Shown here one piece after another: positions 17,837 through 30,080 of a stretch of 64,000 nt of DNA (positions within the stretch are counted from its first letter, which is position 1; the number at the start of each line of letters is the position of its first letter). The notes below the pieces were generated by a model, which worked only from the letters and a program-made list of their open reading frames with translations, ran no database searches and was not told the DNA's origin. Made by a program: the position numbers and the translations under genes. The DNA is taken from positions 683,779 through 747,778 of the forward strand of contig NZ_JH711481.1 in NCBI RefSeq assembly GCF_000269805.1. Reading direction: 5' to 3'. The DNA is from Actinomyces massiliensis 4401292. GTDB lineage: Bacteria; Actinomycetota; Actinomycetes; Actinomycetales; Actinomycetaceae.

Positions 17837-19444
17837 ATGAAGATGCTCGTGAAGACGCTGGGAGAGCGGTTCGGCGGTTGGCGGGCCATCGGCGCTCTCA
17901 GTGCCAAGATCGCGCTGGGGATTGCCCTCATCGTGCTGCCGATCCTGGCCGTCTGGCCGTTCGGAGGTCCGTACACCCCGCGGGTCGAGGTTGATGACGA
18001 GGCCGGAGTCCTGCACCTGCAGGTCGACGCCGTCAGGGACGCGCTTGAACAGGTCACCTTCCGCAGGGATGTCGACCTGGTGGCCCTCACGTTGGACGTC
18101 CCTTACGAGAGCAACTTCGATTCCGCGGTGCACGACTATGCGACGCAGAAGCATCCGGAGTGGTTCGAGCCCGACCGGCGCACTGTCGTCCTGGCGGTCT
18201 CGCCCTCCGGGAGGTGGGTCGGCTGCTACTTCTACGGCAGACTCTCCAGACTCTCCTCCAACGGGAAGGCCATGAGCACCATTCAGGAGGCCGGTAAGGA
18301 CGCTCTTCGGGCGGGCGACTGGACGGGCGGATTCGAGGCTGCTGCGAGGGAGTCCGCGAGCCTGATCGGGCGCCCGGTCACGACCTTCCAACCGTACATG
18401 TGGGTCGGGCTCATCGTCCTTGCGGGGATCGCCTGGCTCTCCGTACTGACCTGGATCGCCCGGAGCGGCATGAGCGCTTTCGAACGGGCCCGCCGCCACC
18501 GCGATCGAGCCGCCCGGGAATACGAGGGCGTCCGGCTCAATGCCCGGACGATGCCGCAGAATGAGCACCATTGCGCCCAGGTGCTCAGGCGCTTTGAGCG
18601 GCTCGATGGGACCCGCGCCGAACTTTCCCGGGATTTCGCCGACTTCGGTTCGCCGCGCGGCGCTCAATGGTGGACGCGTGAGATGCGCTCGAAGGCGCGG
18701 GATCTGGAGAAGCGAGCGGCCGATCTCGACTCGGCCGGCAGCGCCGTTGCCAACGCATCGGCGCTGTTCGCGCGGAGCCCGGGCTGGGAGGCCGCCTGGA
18801 GCAATGAGCAGGGGCTGCTGCGCGAGGATCTGGCGAACTTCGATGCGCTGTGCATTAGAGCGACGAGCTCGCGTCTATCCGTGGATGAAAGCCGTTTGAA
18901 CACGGAGATCTATACCTCGCAAGTCTGGGTGCGCAAGCAGATGCGCGTCCTGGATCAGACGACGGCCGAGCTGTCCTCGGGCGAGTTGCAGCCCGCCGAG
19001 GCCCTGGACCGGCTCGACTCGCTCTCGAGCGAGATCCGGTCCAAGGCCGAGCAGTTCGCCGCGTACGCGATCTCGTGCGATCACTCGCGCAGGGCTGCGG
19101 ATCGCAGCCGGGTGCTCAACGAGAAAATACGGGAGTGGCAGCGCAGCCGCTTCGGCTATTCGGGCACATGGAGTCTCGATGAGGTGGAGGGCTCGTACGA
19201 TCCGTCCTCGACCATTCGCGTCAACCCGTCCTCGCCCGGCATCGACGATTCGGACTGGGACGGTGCGGACGACCAGTCCGCACCGGCGCCGAATGCGGTC
19301 CCACTGTTCTCGTTGTCGATCGCGGGCCTCGTCGAGGTCTACAAGGAGGCGTCGACATGGTCGCCCTCCAGTGACTGGACCTATGGTGGTGGCGGGGGCG
19401 GTTTCTCCGGCGGCGACGGCGGCGGGAGCAGCTCGCACTTCTGA
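17837..19444 (+). CDS. Membrane protein with TPM-like domain and Gly/Ser-rich tail (DUF5129-like), copy 2
   Basis: A 535-residue paralogue of the preceding protein. It has an N-terminal anchor (LSAKIALGIALIVLPILAVWPFG) and VEVDDEAGVL at the start of the extracytoplasmic domain. The shared motifs are RRDVDLVALTLD, HPEW, VLAVSPSGRWVGCYF and IQEAGKDALRAGDW. A second span (MWVGLIVLAGIAWLSVLTWI) and a long helical region follow, with RARRHRDRAAREYEG and GWEAAWSNEQGLLREDLA aligning with copy 1. The tail is YGGGGGGFSGGDGGGSSSHF. Both copies keep a conserved single Cys in GCYF. The ATG at 17837 follows a purine-rich stretch. Tandem duplication followed by strong divergence is evident. Function unknown. 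Confidence 0.7.
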   Translation: MKMLVKTLGERFGGWRAIGALSAKIALGIALIVLPILAVWPFGGPYTPRVEVDDEAGVLHLQVDAVRDALEQVTFRRDVDLVALTLDVPYESNFDSAVHDYATQKHPEWFEPDRRTVVLAVSPSGRWVGCYFYGRLSRLSSNGKAMSTIQEAGKDALRAGDWTGGFEAAARESASLIGRPVTTFQPYMWVGLIVLAGIAWLSVLTWIARSGMSAFERARRHRDRAAREYEGVRLNARTMPQNEHHCAQVLRRFERLDGTRAELSRDFADFGSPRGAQWWTREMRSKARDLEKRAADLDSAGSAVANASALFARSPGWEAAWSNEQGLLREDLANFDALCIRATSSRLSVDESRLNTEIYTSQVWVRKQMRVLDQTTAELSSGELQPAEALDRLDSLSSEIRSKAEQFAAYAISCDHSRRAADRSRVLNEKIREWQRSRFGYSGTWSLDEVEGSYDPSSTIRVNPSSPGIDDSDWDGADDQSAPAPNAVPLFSLSIAGLVEVYKEASTWSPSSDWTYGGGGGGFSGGDGGGSSSHF

Positions 19445-19540
19445 GCGGGCTGGTTGGGCTGAGCGGGCTGGGCGAACCGGTTCGGCCCCCGCCGCGCCCG
19501 GCTGCGTGCGTTCCCCCTCTTGCGTGCGCGCTCCCCCTGT

Positions 19541-19607
19541 CGAGGTCGACTTTTTCGAACGAGATCGACGGTGGCACCGTCGATCTCGTTCGAAAAAGTC
19601 GACCTCG
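19541..19607. repeat. Palindromic element, copy 4
   Basis: Perfectly symmetric 67 bp. The usual ATTCTCGAA / TTCGAGAAT arm segment is changed to TTTTTCGAA on one side and TTCGAAAAA on the other, so both arms changed together. It lies 97 bp after the second TPM-like gene. Confidence 0.92.
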
Positions 19608-19683
19608 TGGGTGGCCTCGACAGTGCGCTCGGCTATCCGTGCGCGCCGCACTAGTAGCTCGCGCACGCCGCTAGCAACTACTG

Positions 19684-19720
19684 TCAACCTACTGACAATT
19701 ACTGTTAACCTATTTACAGT
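19684..19720 (+). promoter_or_regulatory. Leaderless promoter with two operators for the AlbA/Schlafen-type regulator
   Basis: -35 CTGACA (19692-19697), 17-nt spacer, -10 TACAGT (19715-19720), then seven bases to the GTG at 19728. The inverted repeat ACTGTTAACCTATTTACAGT (19701-19720) covers the -10, and TGTCAACCTACTGACA (19684-19699) covers the -35. The downstream product has a C-terminal helix-turn-helix, so autorepression is likely. Confidence 0.6.
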
Positions 19721-19727
19721 AGAACTC

Positions 19728-21152
19728 GTGGACAAGATCGATCTTGACTCGCTGCTCGGCCTCGACGCGGAGGCCAGAGGCGCACGGCTCGTCTCCGCAT
19801 CGGAGTCGCAGTGGTTCGAGCGCAAGGCGTTCCGCATCAATGCCAAGAAGCTCGCCGCTGCGGTCATCGGTATGGCGAACGCCGAGGGCGGGCTTGTCGC
19901 CGTCGGACTGAGCCAGGGTCGGGTCGAGGGCGTCGATGCCGATCCCCGACAGGTCAACCGCCTGCGTCGCGCGCCCCTCGAGCTCATCGACCCCCCGCTG
20001 CTGCTGCGCATCGAGGAGATCGACGTCGTCAACGACGAGGGGGCCGCCGACCATGTGCTCCTGTTCTCCGTGGCGCCCAGCCAGCACGCGCATCAGCGCA
20101 CTGATGGCGAGGCATTCATCCGCGCGGGCGACTCGACGATCTCCTTGAGTCGTACAGCCTGGCAGGAGCTCGTCTACGACCGGGAGGCGGACAGCTACGA
20201 GGCGCAGCCGGCGCCGGTCGGCGTGGAGGAGCTCAGCGCCGAGCGGGTGGACCGGCTCCGTCGAGATATCAATGCCGTGGGAGATGACGCGCACGTGCTG
20301 CGCGCCAGGAGCCTCGTCACTGTTGATGACAGACTGACAGTAGCGGGCCTGCTGCTCCTCGGTGAGCACCCCCAGCTGTCCTTCCCCCATGCCCTGGTGC
20401 GGGTGCTGCGCTACCAGGCCGATGAGACCGGCGTCGGTTCGAGACAGACGATGGTTGCGGACGGCGACCGGCGTCTGGAGGGGGCGATTCCGGACGTCAT
20501 CGACGCCGCCCTCGCGCTCGTCGATGAGTGGGCCCCGCGTCGTCGAGCTCTGAGGGCCGACGGACGCTTCGGCCCCGTTGACGTCATCCCGAAGGAGGCG
20601 TGGATGGAGGCGATCGTCAACGCCGTCGTCCACCGCTCCTACTCGATGGCCGGCGATCACATCCGGGTTTCGATCTTCCCGCACCGGATAGAGGTCTCCT
20701 CGCCCGGGCGCTTTCCGGGACTGGTCGATCCCTCCGACTCCCTCAAGATCGCCCGATACGCTCGGAATCCGCGCATTGCGCGCGTGTGCTCCGACCTCGG
20801 CTACGCCCAGGAGCCCGGCGAGGGAATCCGCCGCATGGTGGGCGAGATGCGGCAGTCGGGGCTGAGCGATCCCGTCTACCACCAGACCTCCACGAGCGTC
20901 ATCGTCAGACTCGACGCCGCCACTCGAGTCGCGGAGTCGGTTGCCGAACGGGTTGGGAAGGATGCGCTGGACGTCGTATCCCTGCTCCGATCGACCGGGC
21001 CGCTCGGTACCGCTGATATTGCGATGGCAATGGGCGTGACTCGGCAGACCGCGCTCAAGCGGCTCAAAGCGCTGCGGGAAGAGGGAATGGTCGAACGCGA
21101 TGGTCGGTCTCCCCGTGATCCTCGGGCGACGTGGAGGGTTGCCGGGGCGTGA
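19728..21152 (+). CDS. ATP-binding transcriptional regulator with AlbA_2/Schlafen-like domain
   Basis: A 474-residue protein with three parts. Residues about 25-140 are an AlbA_2/Schlafen-type domain: SQWFERKAFRINAKKLAAAVIGMANAEGGLVAVGL, AFIRAGDSTISL. The middle and C-terminal part resembles the HATPase_c_4 family of predicted ATP-binding regulators (EAWMEAIVNAVVHRSYSMAGDHIRVSIFPHRIEVSSPG, YAQEPGEGIRRM). Near the end is a winged helix-turn-helix, GPLGTADIAMAMGVTRQTALKRLKALREEG. Such proteins are stress- or phage-associated regulators. GTG 19728 is set by the promoter just upstream; an open frame extends further but crosses the palindromic element. Not in an operon. Confidence 0.82.
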   Translation: MDKIDLDSLLGLDAEARGARLVSASESQWFERKAFRINAKKLAAAVIGMANAEGGLVAVGLSQGRVEGVDADPRQVNRLRRAPLELIDPPLLLRIEEIDVVNDEGAADHVLLFSVAPSQHAHQRTDGEAFIRAGDSTISLSRTAWQELVYDREADSYEAQPAPVGVEELSAERVDRLRRDINAVGDDAHVLRARSLVTVDDRLTVAGLLLLGEHPQLSFPHALVRVLRYQADETGVGSRQTMVADGDRRLEGAIPDVIDAALALVDEWAPRRRALRADGRFGPVDVIPKEAWMEAIVNAVVHRSYSMAGDHIRVSIFPHRIEVSSPGRFPGLVDPSDSLKIARYARNPRIARVCSDLGYAQEPGEGIRRMVGEMRQSGLSDPVYHQTSTSVIVRLDAATRVAESVAERVGKDALDVVSLLRSTGPLGTADIAMAMGVTRQTALKRLKALREEGMVERDGRSPRDPRATWRVAGA

Positions 21153-21247
21153 CGTGCGCCTGGAGCGCCTGAGCCGCGCTCGGCTGCGGGTGCCCGCGTA
21201 CGCCCCCTTCTTGCGTGCGCGCCCCCTGCTTGCGCGCGCCCCCGCGT

Positions 21248-21314
21248 CGAGATCGACATTCTCGAACGAGGGCGACGGCGCCACCGTCGATCTCGTTCGA
21301 GGATGTCGATCTCG
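21248..21314. repeat. Palindromic element, copy 5
   Basis: 67 bp, 95 bp after the AlbA/Schlafen-type gene. Small asymmetric changes: GAGGGCGACGGCG on the left against CACCGTCGATCTC on the right, and TTCGAGGATG on the right arm. Confidence 0.9.
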
Positions 21315-21477
21315 TGTCTACCTCATGGTCTGCCTCGCCGAGGCGGGTGTGGGCGGGCGTGATGAGGCGTACAGGGCTCCTATAGGGCTCTTACAGGGCT
21401 CCACAGGGGCGTGTGCTGCGGGCGGTTGAGCACCGAGTGTGGAGGGGGCGGACGCTCGGGGCGCCCTGGACCTCATC

Positions 21478-22473
21478 ATGAATAGATTGAGCCACAACAC
21501 CTTCGCCTCGCGTCCCGGTCTCCCCGCCCGCGGTCGCTGCGGTCCCACTCCGGTCGTCCGCCTGGTTTCGGAGTACACGGGTCTGAGCGGCGTGCGGCTG
21601 GAACGCGACGACGCCTGGCGCCGGGTCGCCCCCGGTGTCTACGTCTCCGCTGGTGAGTGGCGTCAGGCCACTGCGGACGAGCGCCATCTGGCTCTGGTCG
21701 ATGCTGCCGCCCGCAGGCAAGGCGCAGACGGCGACGGCAGCCGGGAGCTCGTCCTCGCCGGCGCATCGGCGGCGCTCGTGCTGGGGCTGCCGGTGGTGGG
21801 GCGCGTGCCCGGGCGCGTGCAGTGCCTCGGTCGCAAAGGGGATCGCAGACGCACCTCCCTGCTTCAGCGGCGCATCCGCCGGGCGCCCGTCGTCCTGGTG
21901 GGCACGCGCCGCACCACCGACGTCGCTACGACCTGCATCGACTTGGCCCGTTGGGGAGGACTGGTCCAGGGCGTGGCCGCCATGGACCACGCCCTGCACC
22001 ACGGCCTGTGCGCGCCCGATGACCTCGCCGCCGCTCTCGAGGGGCTTCCCGCACGTGCCCGCGGCCTGCGTGTCGCCCGCATCGCCGTGCGTCTGGCCGA
22101 TCCCTTGGCGGAATCGCCCGGGGAATCCCTCTCGCGCGTGCGGATGTGGCAGGCGCGGATTCCGCGCCCGGTGCTCCAGAAGGAGATCTGGACCGAGGCC
22201 GGCATGGCCCGCACCGACTACTTCTGGCCCGAGGCCGTGGCCGCGCCCCACCCCGTCGCGGAGTTCGACGGCGATGCGAAGTATCACCGGGAGGTTTCCG
22301 GGCATGCCGTCGAGGAGACGGTTCTCGCAGAGCGCAGGCGCGAGCGGGCGCTGTGGCGCCTGGGCTTCCCCATGGCGCGCTGGACGTGGGCCGACGCCTG
22401 GTACAACAGCGGCGCCCGCATGCTCGCCGAGCTCGCCGCCGTCGGCGTGAGACCCGGTATCGCTCGATGGTGA
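21478..22473 (+). CDS. AbiEi-like antitoxin-domain protein with DUF559-type C-terminus
   Basis: A 331-residue protein of a layout frequent in actinobacteria. The N-terminal part, YTGLSGVRLERDDAWRRVAPGVYV, resembles the winged-helix AbiEi antitoxin domain (recognition of a start and 'r.r.G.Y' motif). The C-terminal 120 residues look like a Vsr/DUF559 endonuclease-type fold: ESPGESLSRVRMWQARIPRPVLQKEI, TDYFWPEAVAAPHPVAEFDGDAKY, ERRRERALWRLGFPMARWTWADAW. No toxin gene is adjacent, so an active toxin-antitoxin pair is unlikely. The ATG 21478 is the first reasonable start after a region with three tandem ACAGGGCTC-like repeats (21371-21403). Confidence 0.7.
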   Translation: MNRLSHNTFASRPGLPARGRCGPTPVVRLVSEYTGLSGVRLERDDAWRRVAPGVYVSAGEWRQATADERHLALVDAAARRQGADGDGSRELVLAGASAALVLGLPVVGRVPGRVQCLGRKGDRRRTSLLQRRIRRAPVVLVGTRRTTDVATTCIDLARWGGLVQGVAAMDHALHHGLCAPDDLAAALEGLPARARGLRVARIAVRLADPLAESPGESLSRVRMWQARIPRPVLQKEIWTEAGMARTDYFWPEAVAAPHPVAEFDGDAKYHREVSGHAVEETVLAERRRERALWRLGFPMARWTWADAWYNSGARMLAELAAVGVRPGIARW

Positions 22474-22547
22474 ACGGTTCGTGTACGGCTCGGCGAGGTC
22501 GACGCCGGTGCGCCGTTGTCGTCGCCCCGCCCGGTAGTCTGGCCGGC

Positions 22548-23423
22548 ATGTCGAAGAAGAATCGCCAGAAACGTCGCGCCGACGTCGCGACCAAGACACC
22601 CAAGAAGAAGCAGATCCCGTTCGTGGCCCGCCCCTTCGAAGGACTCGCGGGCGAGCAGGACCTGGTCGCCATGATGCAGATCCTCCCCGCCGCCACCATG
22701 GTCGTGCGGTTGAACGCCGAGCACGGCGGGGGCGACATCCGGCTCGTCACCCTGCTGCCCGAACTCGCCCAGGCCCTCAAGCGCGCCGATGGCGAGGTCC
22801 TGGTGGCGATGCAGACCAGCATGCACTCCGGCGACGCCAGCCGCGATGTCGCCGCCGCTCTGCTGGAGGCCCTCGAACTGGACGCCGGAACCGCGCTGAC
22901 GGCCAGCGGCCTGCCCGAGCCCGGTGAGCGGCTTCAGGACATCCTCGACTCCAAGACCGCCCCGCAGCTCGATGTGCGCGAGACCTTCGACTTCTGGCTC
23001 GACTCCGAGACCGCGGAGAATCCGGAGGTGCTGCGCTCGCTGGAGGAGGCCAAGGAGGAGATCGCCCCGACCGCGCCCGTGCCCGGCGTCGAGCATGCCT
23101 ACTGGTGCCGTATGAACGGCAAGGAGTTCGTGCGCTGGGTGCGCGGCGAGGACGAGGATGCCTTCTTCAACGCGTTCGCGCGCGTGCACGCGGTCCGCGA
23201 GTCCGACCTCGAGGAGGGGGCCCGCTTCGTCGGCGCCTTCCGCGCCTGCGGTCTGGCCATCCCCGTGTGGGAGCTGGTTCCGGGCACCGAGGCCGAGGAG
23301 CTGACCGAGTCCATGCGGGCGATGGCCGAGCGCTTGGACGCCGCCCTGGCCGACGACGCCCCGCTGGACGCCGCCGCTCGCCGCGCCAAGGCCGGCATCA
23401 TCTCGCGGCAGGTGAACCTGTGA
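22548..23423 (+). CDS. DUF5926 family protein
   Basis: A 291-residue actinobacterial protein of unknown function. It begins with a basic, probably disordered tail, MSKKNRQKRRADVATKTPKKKQ, followed by IPFVARPFEGLAGEQDLVAMMQILPAATMVVRL, which is characteristic of the family, and an acidic C-terminal half (EDEDAFFNAFARVHAVRESDLEEGARFVGAFRACGLAIPVWEL). No membrane span or enzymatic motif is seen. The ATG at 22548 is favoured over in-frame upstream codons because TAGTCT ends seven bases before it. It converges on the sugar permease gene, with a palindromic element in the 113-bp gap. Confidence 0.82.
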   Translation: MSKKNRQKRRADVATKTPKKKQIPFVARPFEGLAGEQDLVAMMQILPAATMVVRLNAEHGGGDIRLVTLLPELAQALKRADGEVLVAMQTSMHSGDASRDVAAALLEALELDAGTALTASGLPEPGERLQDILDSKTAPQLDVRETFDFWLDSETAENPEVLRSLEEAKEEIAPTAPVPGVEHAYWCRMNGKEFVRWVRGEDEDAFFNAFARVHAVRESDLEEGARFVGAFRACGLAIPVWELVPGTEAEELTESMRAMAERLDAALADDAPLDAAARRAKAGIISRQVNL

Positions 23424-23455
23424 ATCTGTGAGGACGGCGGCGGCGCCGCGCCCCT

Positions 23456-23522
23456 CGAGATAGACATTTTCGAACGAGATCGACGGTGCCACCGCCAACC
23501 TCGTTCGAAAATGTCAATCTCG
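23456..23522. repeat. Palindromic element, copy 6
   Basis: Lies between two convergent genes, 32 bp after one stop and 14 bp before the other. ATTTTCGAA pairs with TTCGAAAAT (both arms differ from the ATTCT/AGAAT consensus). The inner right arm CACCGCCAACCTC does not pair with GAGATCGACGGTG; the copy inside lhr has the same right-arm variant. Confidence 0.9.
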
Positions 23523-23536
23523 ACGCCGGGGGCTGC

Positions 23537-25077
23537 TCAGTCCGGGTCGGCTGCGCCGTCTGCTGCGCCGCCCGCTGAGCCATCTGCTGCGCCGCCCGCT
23601 GCACCGCCTGCTGGGCTGTCTGCCTCGCTGCCGCCCTCGGCGGCGAGTTCGGCGCGCAGGCGCTCGTTGGCCTTCTCCACATCGAGCCGCCACAGCAGCA
23701 GGAGGATGACCCCGTTGGCGATCGCGGGAATCCACAGGTACATGAAGTAGAGCATGGAGATCGTCGAGGCCGGCTGCACATCGGCATTGGCGACGTACCC
23801 GCTGGAGGCCAGTAGCCAGCCCGCCATGGCCGTCCCCACGCCCCCGCCGACCTTCACTCCCAGTGACGTGCAGGAGAACATGATCCCGTCGATGCGCTTG
23901 CCGCTGCGCAGATAGGTGTACTCCGAGGCCTCGGCGATGAGGGCGTTGAGCGTGCCCTGCAACGGGCTCATGCCGATGGAGGCCAGGGCCGTGAAGGCGA
24001 GCATGAGCGGGACGCTGCCCAGGTAGCCGGCGACCACCACCCCCAGGCGCCCGGCGACGGCGATCGCGTAGCCGGTGGTGGTCACGCTCTGCATCCGGCC
24101 GAACCGGGAGACGATCGCGGGGGTGAGCACCAGACCCGCGATGAGCGGGACGTTGATCGCCCAGGCGAAGGGGCCCAGCAGGTTGGCGTCCTTCAGGATG
24201 TAGGTCATGAAGTAGATGCCCATGTTGAGGGTCGCGGTGAACACCTGGGTCAGGACGAAGACGACCAGGATGATGAGGTAGTACCGGTTCCCCAGGAGCA
24301 GCCGGGCGGACTCCCGGGCGCTGAGCTTGTCGGCATCGTCAGCGCCTTCGGCCTTGTCACGCGCCTCATCGCGGTCTTCATCGCTTCCCCCGTCACGGCT
24401 CCCGGTCTCCCGATCCGCCTCGGTCTCGGGGCGGTCCTCGAGCTCGTCATCGGGCAGCTCCCGCACGGACATGACGGACAGCGTGTTGGCCGCCAGCCCG
24501 ATGACCGCGTAGATGATCGCGATGGCGCGCCATCCCTGCTCGCCGCCGCCGAAGAGCTCGACGCCCTCGACGGTCACGGTCTGGATGAGCAGGCTCGTGC
24601 TGAAGGCGAAGATGAACCGGATCGAGCCCATTTGGACGCGCTCGGCGCTGTTCTTGGTGATGAGCGCCGTCAGCGTGGAGTACGCGATGTTGTTCGCGGT
24701 GAAGAAGCCCGCGTTGAGCAGGGTGTAGGTGATGAAGAACCACGCGTACTTGGCGTTGTCCCCCAGGGTCGTGGGGATCGCGAAGACCGCGATGATCAGG
24801 GCGGCGCATCCGAAGAACGCCCACAGCATCCACGGCCGGGCCCGGCCCATGCGGGTGCGCGTCCTGTCGATGATGGCGCCGAAGAAAATATCGGACGCCC
24901 CGTCGAAAATGCGCGCGACCATCATGAGGGTGCCGATCACCCCCGCGTTGAGGCCGGCCGTGTCCGTCAGGTAGATCATGACGAAGGCCGACAGGAGCGC
25001 GTACACCACGTTCCCGGCGATATCGCCAGAGCCGTAACCGACTTTGTTGTACCACTTCAGGTACTTCTTCTCGTTCA

Positions 25078-25078
<1 letters not shown>
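23537..25078 (-). CDS. GPH-family (MFS superfamily) sugar:cation symporter, probable lactose permease
   Basis: A 513-residue transporter with about twelve membrane segments. The opening MNEKKYLKWYNKVGYGSGDIAGNVVYALLSAFVMIYLTD and the motifs DGASDIFFGAIIDRTRTRMGRARPW and YLRSGKRIDGIMFSCTSLGVKVGGGVG are typical of the glycoside-pentoside-hexuronide family. A charged cytoplasmic loop of about 40 residues (rich in Asp, Glu, Arg) separates the two halves. The C-terminus is a Gly/Ala/Asp repeat tail (GGAADGSAGGAADGAADPD). Its ATG overlaps the lacZ stop (TGATG), so it is translationally coupled to the beta-galactosidase. The likely substrate is lactose or another beta-galactoside. Confidence 0.88.
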
Positions 25079-28512
<3,434 letters not shown>

Positions 28513-28528
28513 TTAATGTCGACGTTAA
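28513..28528. promoter_or_regulatory. LacI-type operator in the lacZ / lacI intergenic region
   Basis: TTAATGTCGACGTTAA is a 16-bp palindrome with one mismatched pair, centred on GTCGAC, as expected for a LacI/GalR-family site. It lies 199 bp from the lacZ start and 148 bp from the divergent regulator. The surrounding 100 bp are much more A/T-rich than the genes and hold the promoters for both directions (for example TTGACAATAT at 28611-28620). Confidence 0.6.
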
Positions 28529-28675
28529 CATGATTGTCATGCTGAAGGACATGCATCAGTATGACTGCATTGACGGCGATAATATTGCTTGTAGACGATC
28601 TTGGATTCGCCTTGACAATATCGTAGCATAGGTTGTTTTCCGGATGCTCTCGAGGCGCTTGGTAGCCTCGTGCCC

Positions 28676-29710
28676 ATGGGTGAGGCGGGAGGTTCGCGAC
28701 GGCGCCGGTCCGGCGTCCCGTCGGTCGCGGACGTCGCCCGGCTGGCCGGCGTGTCGACCCAGACGGTCTCCCGAGTCACCAGCGGCGCCTCGAACGTGCG
28801 CCCCGGCACCCGGGACAAGGTGCTGCGTGCGATGGAGCAGCTGGGGTACTCGCCCAATCTCGCCGCTCAGGCGCTGCGTCGGGGGTCGTCTCGCACGATC
28901 GGGGTGGTCACTCAGCACATTCAGCGCACCGGTGAGGCGCTGACCACCGAGGGTGTGCTCTCGGCGGCCTGGGATGCCGGCTACACCGTCTCGATGGTGC
29001 AGGTGGAGCGCCCGGCCTCCGAGGACATGCGCACCGCTGTGCTGCGGCTGGCGCACCAGGCGGTTGATGGCCTGGTCGTGGTTCAGGCGGGGCGCGCCGG
29101 GCGTGAGCACCTGTCCCTGCCCGCCGGAGTGCCGGTGGCCGTGTCCGACTCCGCGCTCGTGGGCTACTACCCGTCGGCCTCGGCCGACCAGGTGCAGGGG
29201 GTGCGTGACGCCGTCGAGCACCTTCTGGGGCTCGGGCACCGCACGGTCCATCACGTCACCGGGCCGGAGGACTCCCAGTCCGCCCTCATCCGTTCGGCGG
29301 CCTGGGCGGCCCGCCTCAAGGAGGCCGGTGCGACGGTGCCCCAGCCGGTGCAGGGCGACTGGACCGCGGCCTCCGGATATGCGGCCGGGGGGCGGCTGGC
29401 TGCCGATCCCGAGGCGACGGCGGTCTTCTGCGCCAATGACGAGGTGGCGATCGGGCTCATGCGCGCCATGCACGAGCGCGGGCGGCGCGTTCCGCAGGAT
29501 GTGTCGGTGGTCGGTTTCGATGGCCTGTCGCTGGGGGAGTACAGCTTCCCGCCTCTGACGACGGTGCGTCAGGACTTCTGGCGGGCCGGGGAGGAGATGG
29601 TCGGACTCGTTCTGGAGCAGGTGGCCTCCGGGGAGGTCGACGGCGCCCGGCAGATCCTCATTCCCACCGAGCTCCTGGTTCGCGGGAGCACCGCCCCTCC
29701 TGTTCGCTGA
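28676..29710 (+). CDS. LacI-family transcriptional regulator of the lactose operon
   Basis: A 344-residue LacI/GalR regulator. The N-terminal helix-turn-helix reads [56 protein letters not shown], with the hinge helix at AAQAL. The sugar-binding periplasmic-protein-like domain follows ([54 protein letters not shown]). It is divergent from lacZ and should repress the lacZ-permease operon until a galactoside binds. ATG 28676 is chosen because TAGCCT lies seven bases before it (leaderless pattern); GTG 28670 would begin inside that spacer. Confidence 0.92.
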   Translation: MGEAGGSRRRRSGVPSVADVARLAGVSTQTVSRVTSGASNVRPGTRDKVLRAMEQLGYSPNLAAQALRRGSSRTIGVVTQHIQRTGEALTTEGVLSAAWDAGYTVSMVQVERPASEDMRTAVLRLAHQAVDGLVVVQAGRAGREHLSLPAGVPVAVSDSALVGYYPSASADQVQGVRDAVEHLLGLGHRTVHHVTGPEDSQSALIRSAAWAARLKEAGATVPQPVQGDWTAASGYAAGGRLAADPEATAVFCANDEVAIGLMRAMHERGRRVPQDVSVVGFDGLSLGEYSFPPLTTVRQDFWRAGEEMVGLVLEQVASGEVDGARQILIPTELLVRGSTAPPVR

Positions 29711-29801
29711 GCCGGTTGCCGGGCCGTCCGTCCACGCCGGGACTTGCGCTGTCTCTGCTTTCCGTCGGCCCCCGCGCTCCCTCCGTCGGTCCCTGTCTCA
29801 G

Positions 29802-29822
29802 TCGAAAATGTCAATCTCGACG
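29802..29822. repeat. Palindromic element, half copy (7)
   Basis: Only the outer right arm remains (TCGAAAATGTCAATCTCGAC), joined directly to a 22-bp repeat array. It is a decayed or deleted element 92 bp after the lacI stop. Confidence 0.75.
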
Positions 29823-29837
29823 AGGATGCGGTGGGTG

Positions 29838-29925
29838 GACCGAGTCTCGGTGCGGAACTCGACCGATCTCGACGCGGAGTACGACCGATCTCGGTGCGGA
29901 AGTGGACCGATTTCGGTGCGGATTG
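29838..29925 (+). repeat. 22-bp tandem repeat array 3 (four units)
   Basis: Units GACCGAGTCTCGGTGCGGAA, CGACCGATCTCGACGCGGAG, CGACCGATCTCGGTGCGGAA and GGACCGATTTCGGTGCGGAT in tandem at 22-bp spacing, directly after the half palindrome and about 155 bp before the aldolase start. Confidence 0.8.
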
Positions 29926-29975
29926 GCGGGCCGGGCTCGGGGTGTGTGCTCACTCTTGATGTGCACAGATGTGCA

Positions 29976-29994
29976 CATGAGAATCAATCTCATG
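29976..29994. promoter_or_regulatory. Inverted repeat CATGAGA-N5-TCTCATG upstream of the aldolase gene
   Basis: Perfect 7-bp arms, preceded by two direct ATGTGCACA copies (29959-29977) and followed at once by TAAGGT, a probable -10 hexamer. The position suggests a repressor site at the fda promoter. Confidence 0.45.
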
Positions 29995-30080
29995 TAAGGT
30001 GGTGGCTGCAGGGCCGTTCGGGCCCGACCGCGCGACCGCCGCGGCACCCGCAATCAATCGCAGGAGATGCAGGAGATACC

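Noticed and set aside
21478-22473. A toxin-antitoxin module headed by the AbiEi-like protein
   Set aside because: No AbiEii nucleotidyltransferase or other toxin gene is adjacent; the neighbour is DUF5926. Single AbiEi/DUF559-like proteins are frequent in actinobacteria.
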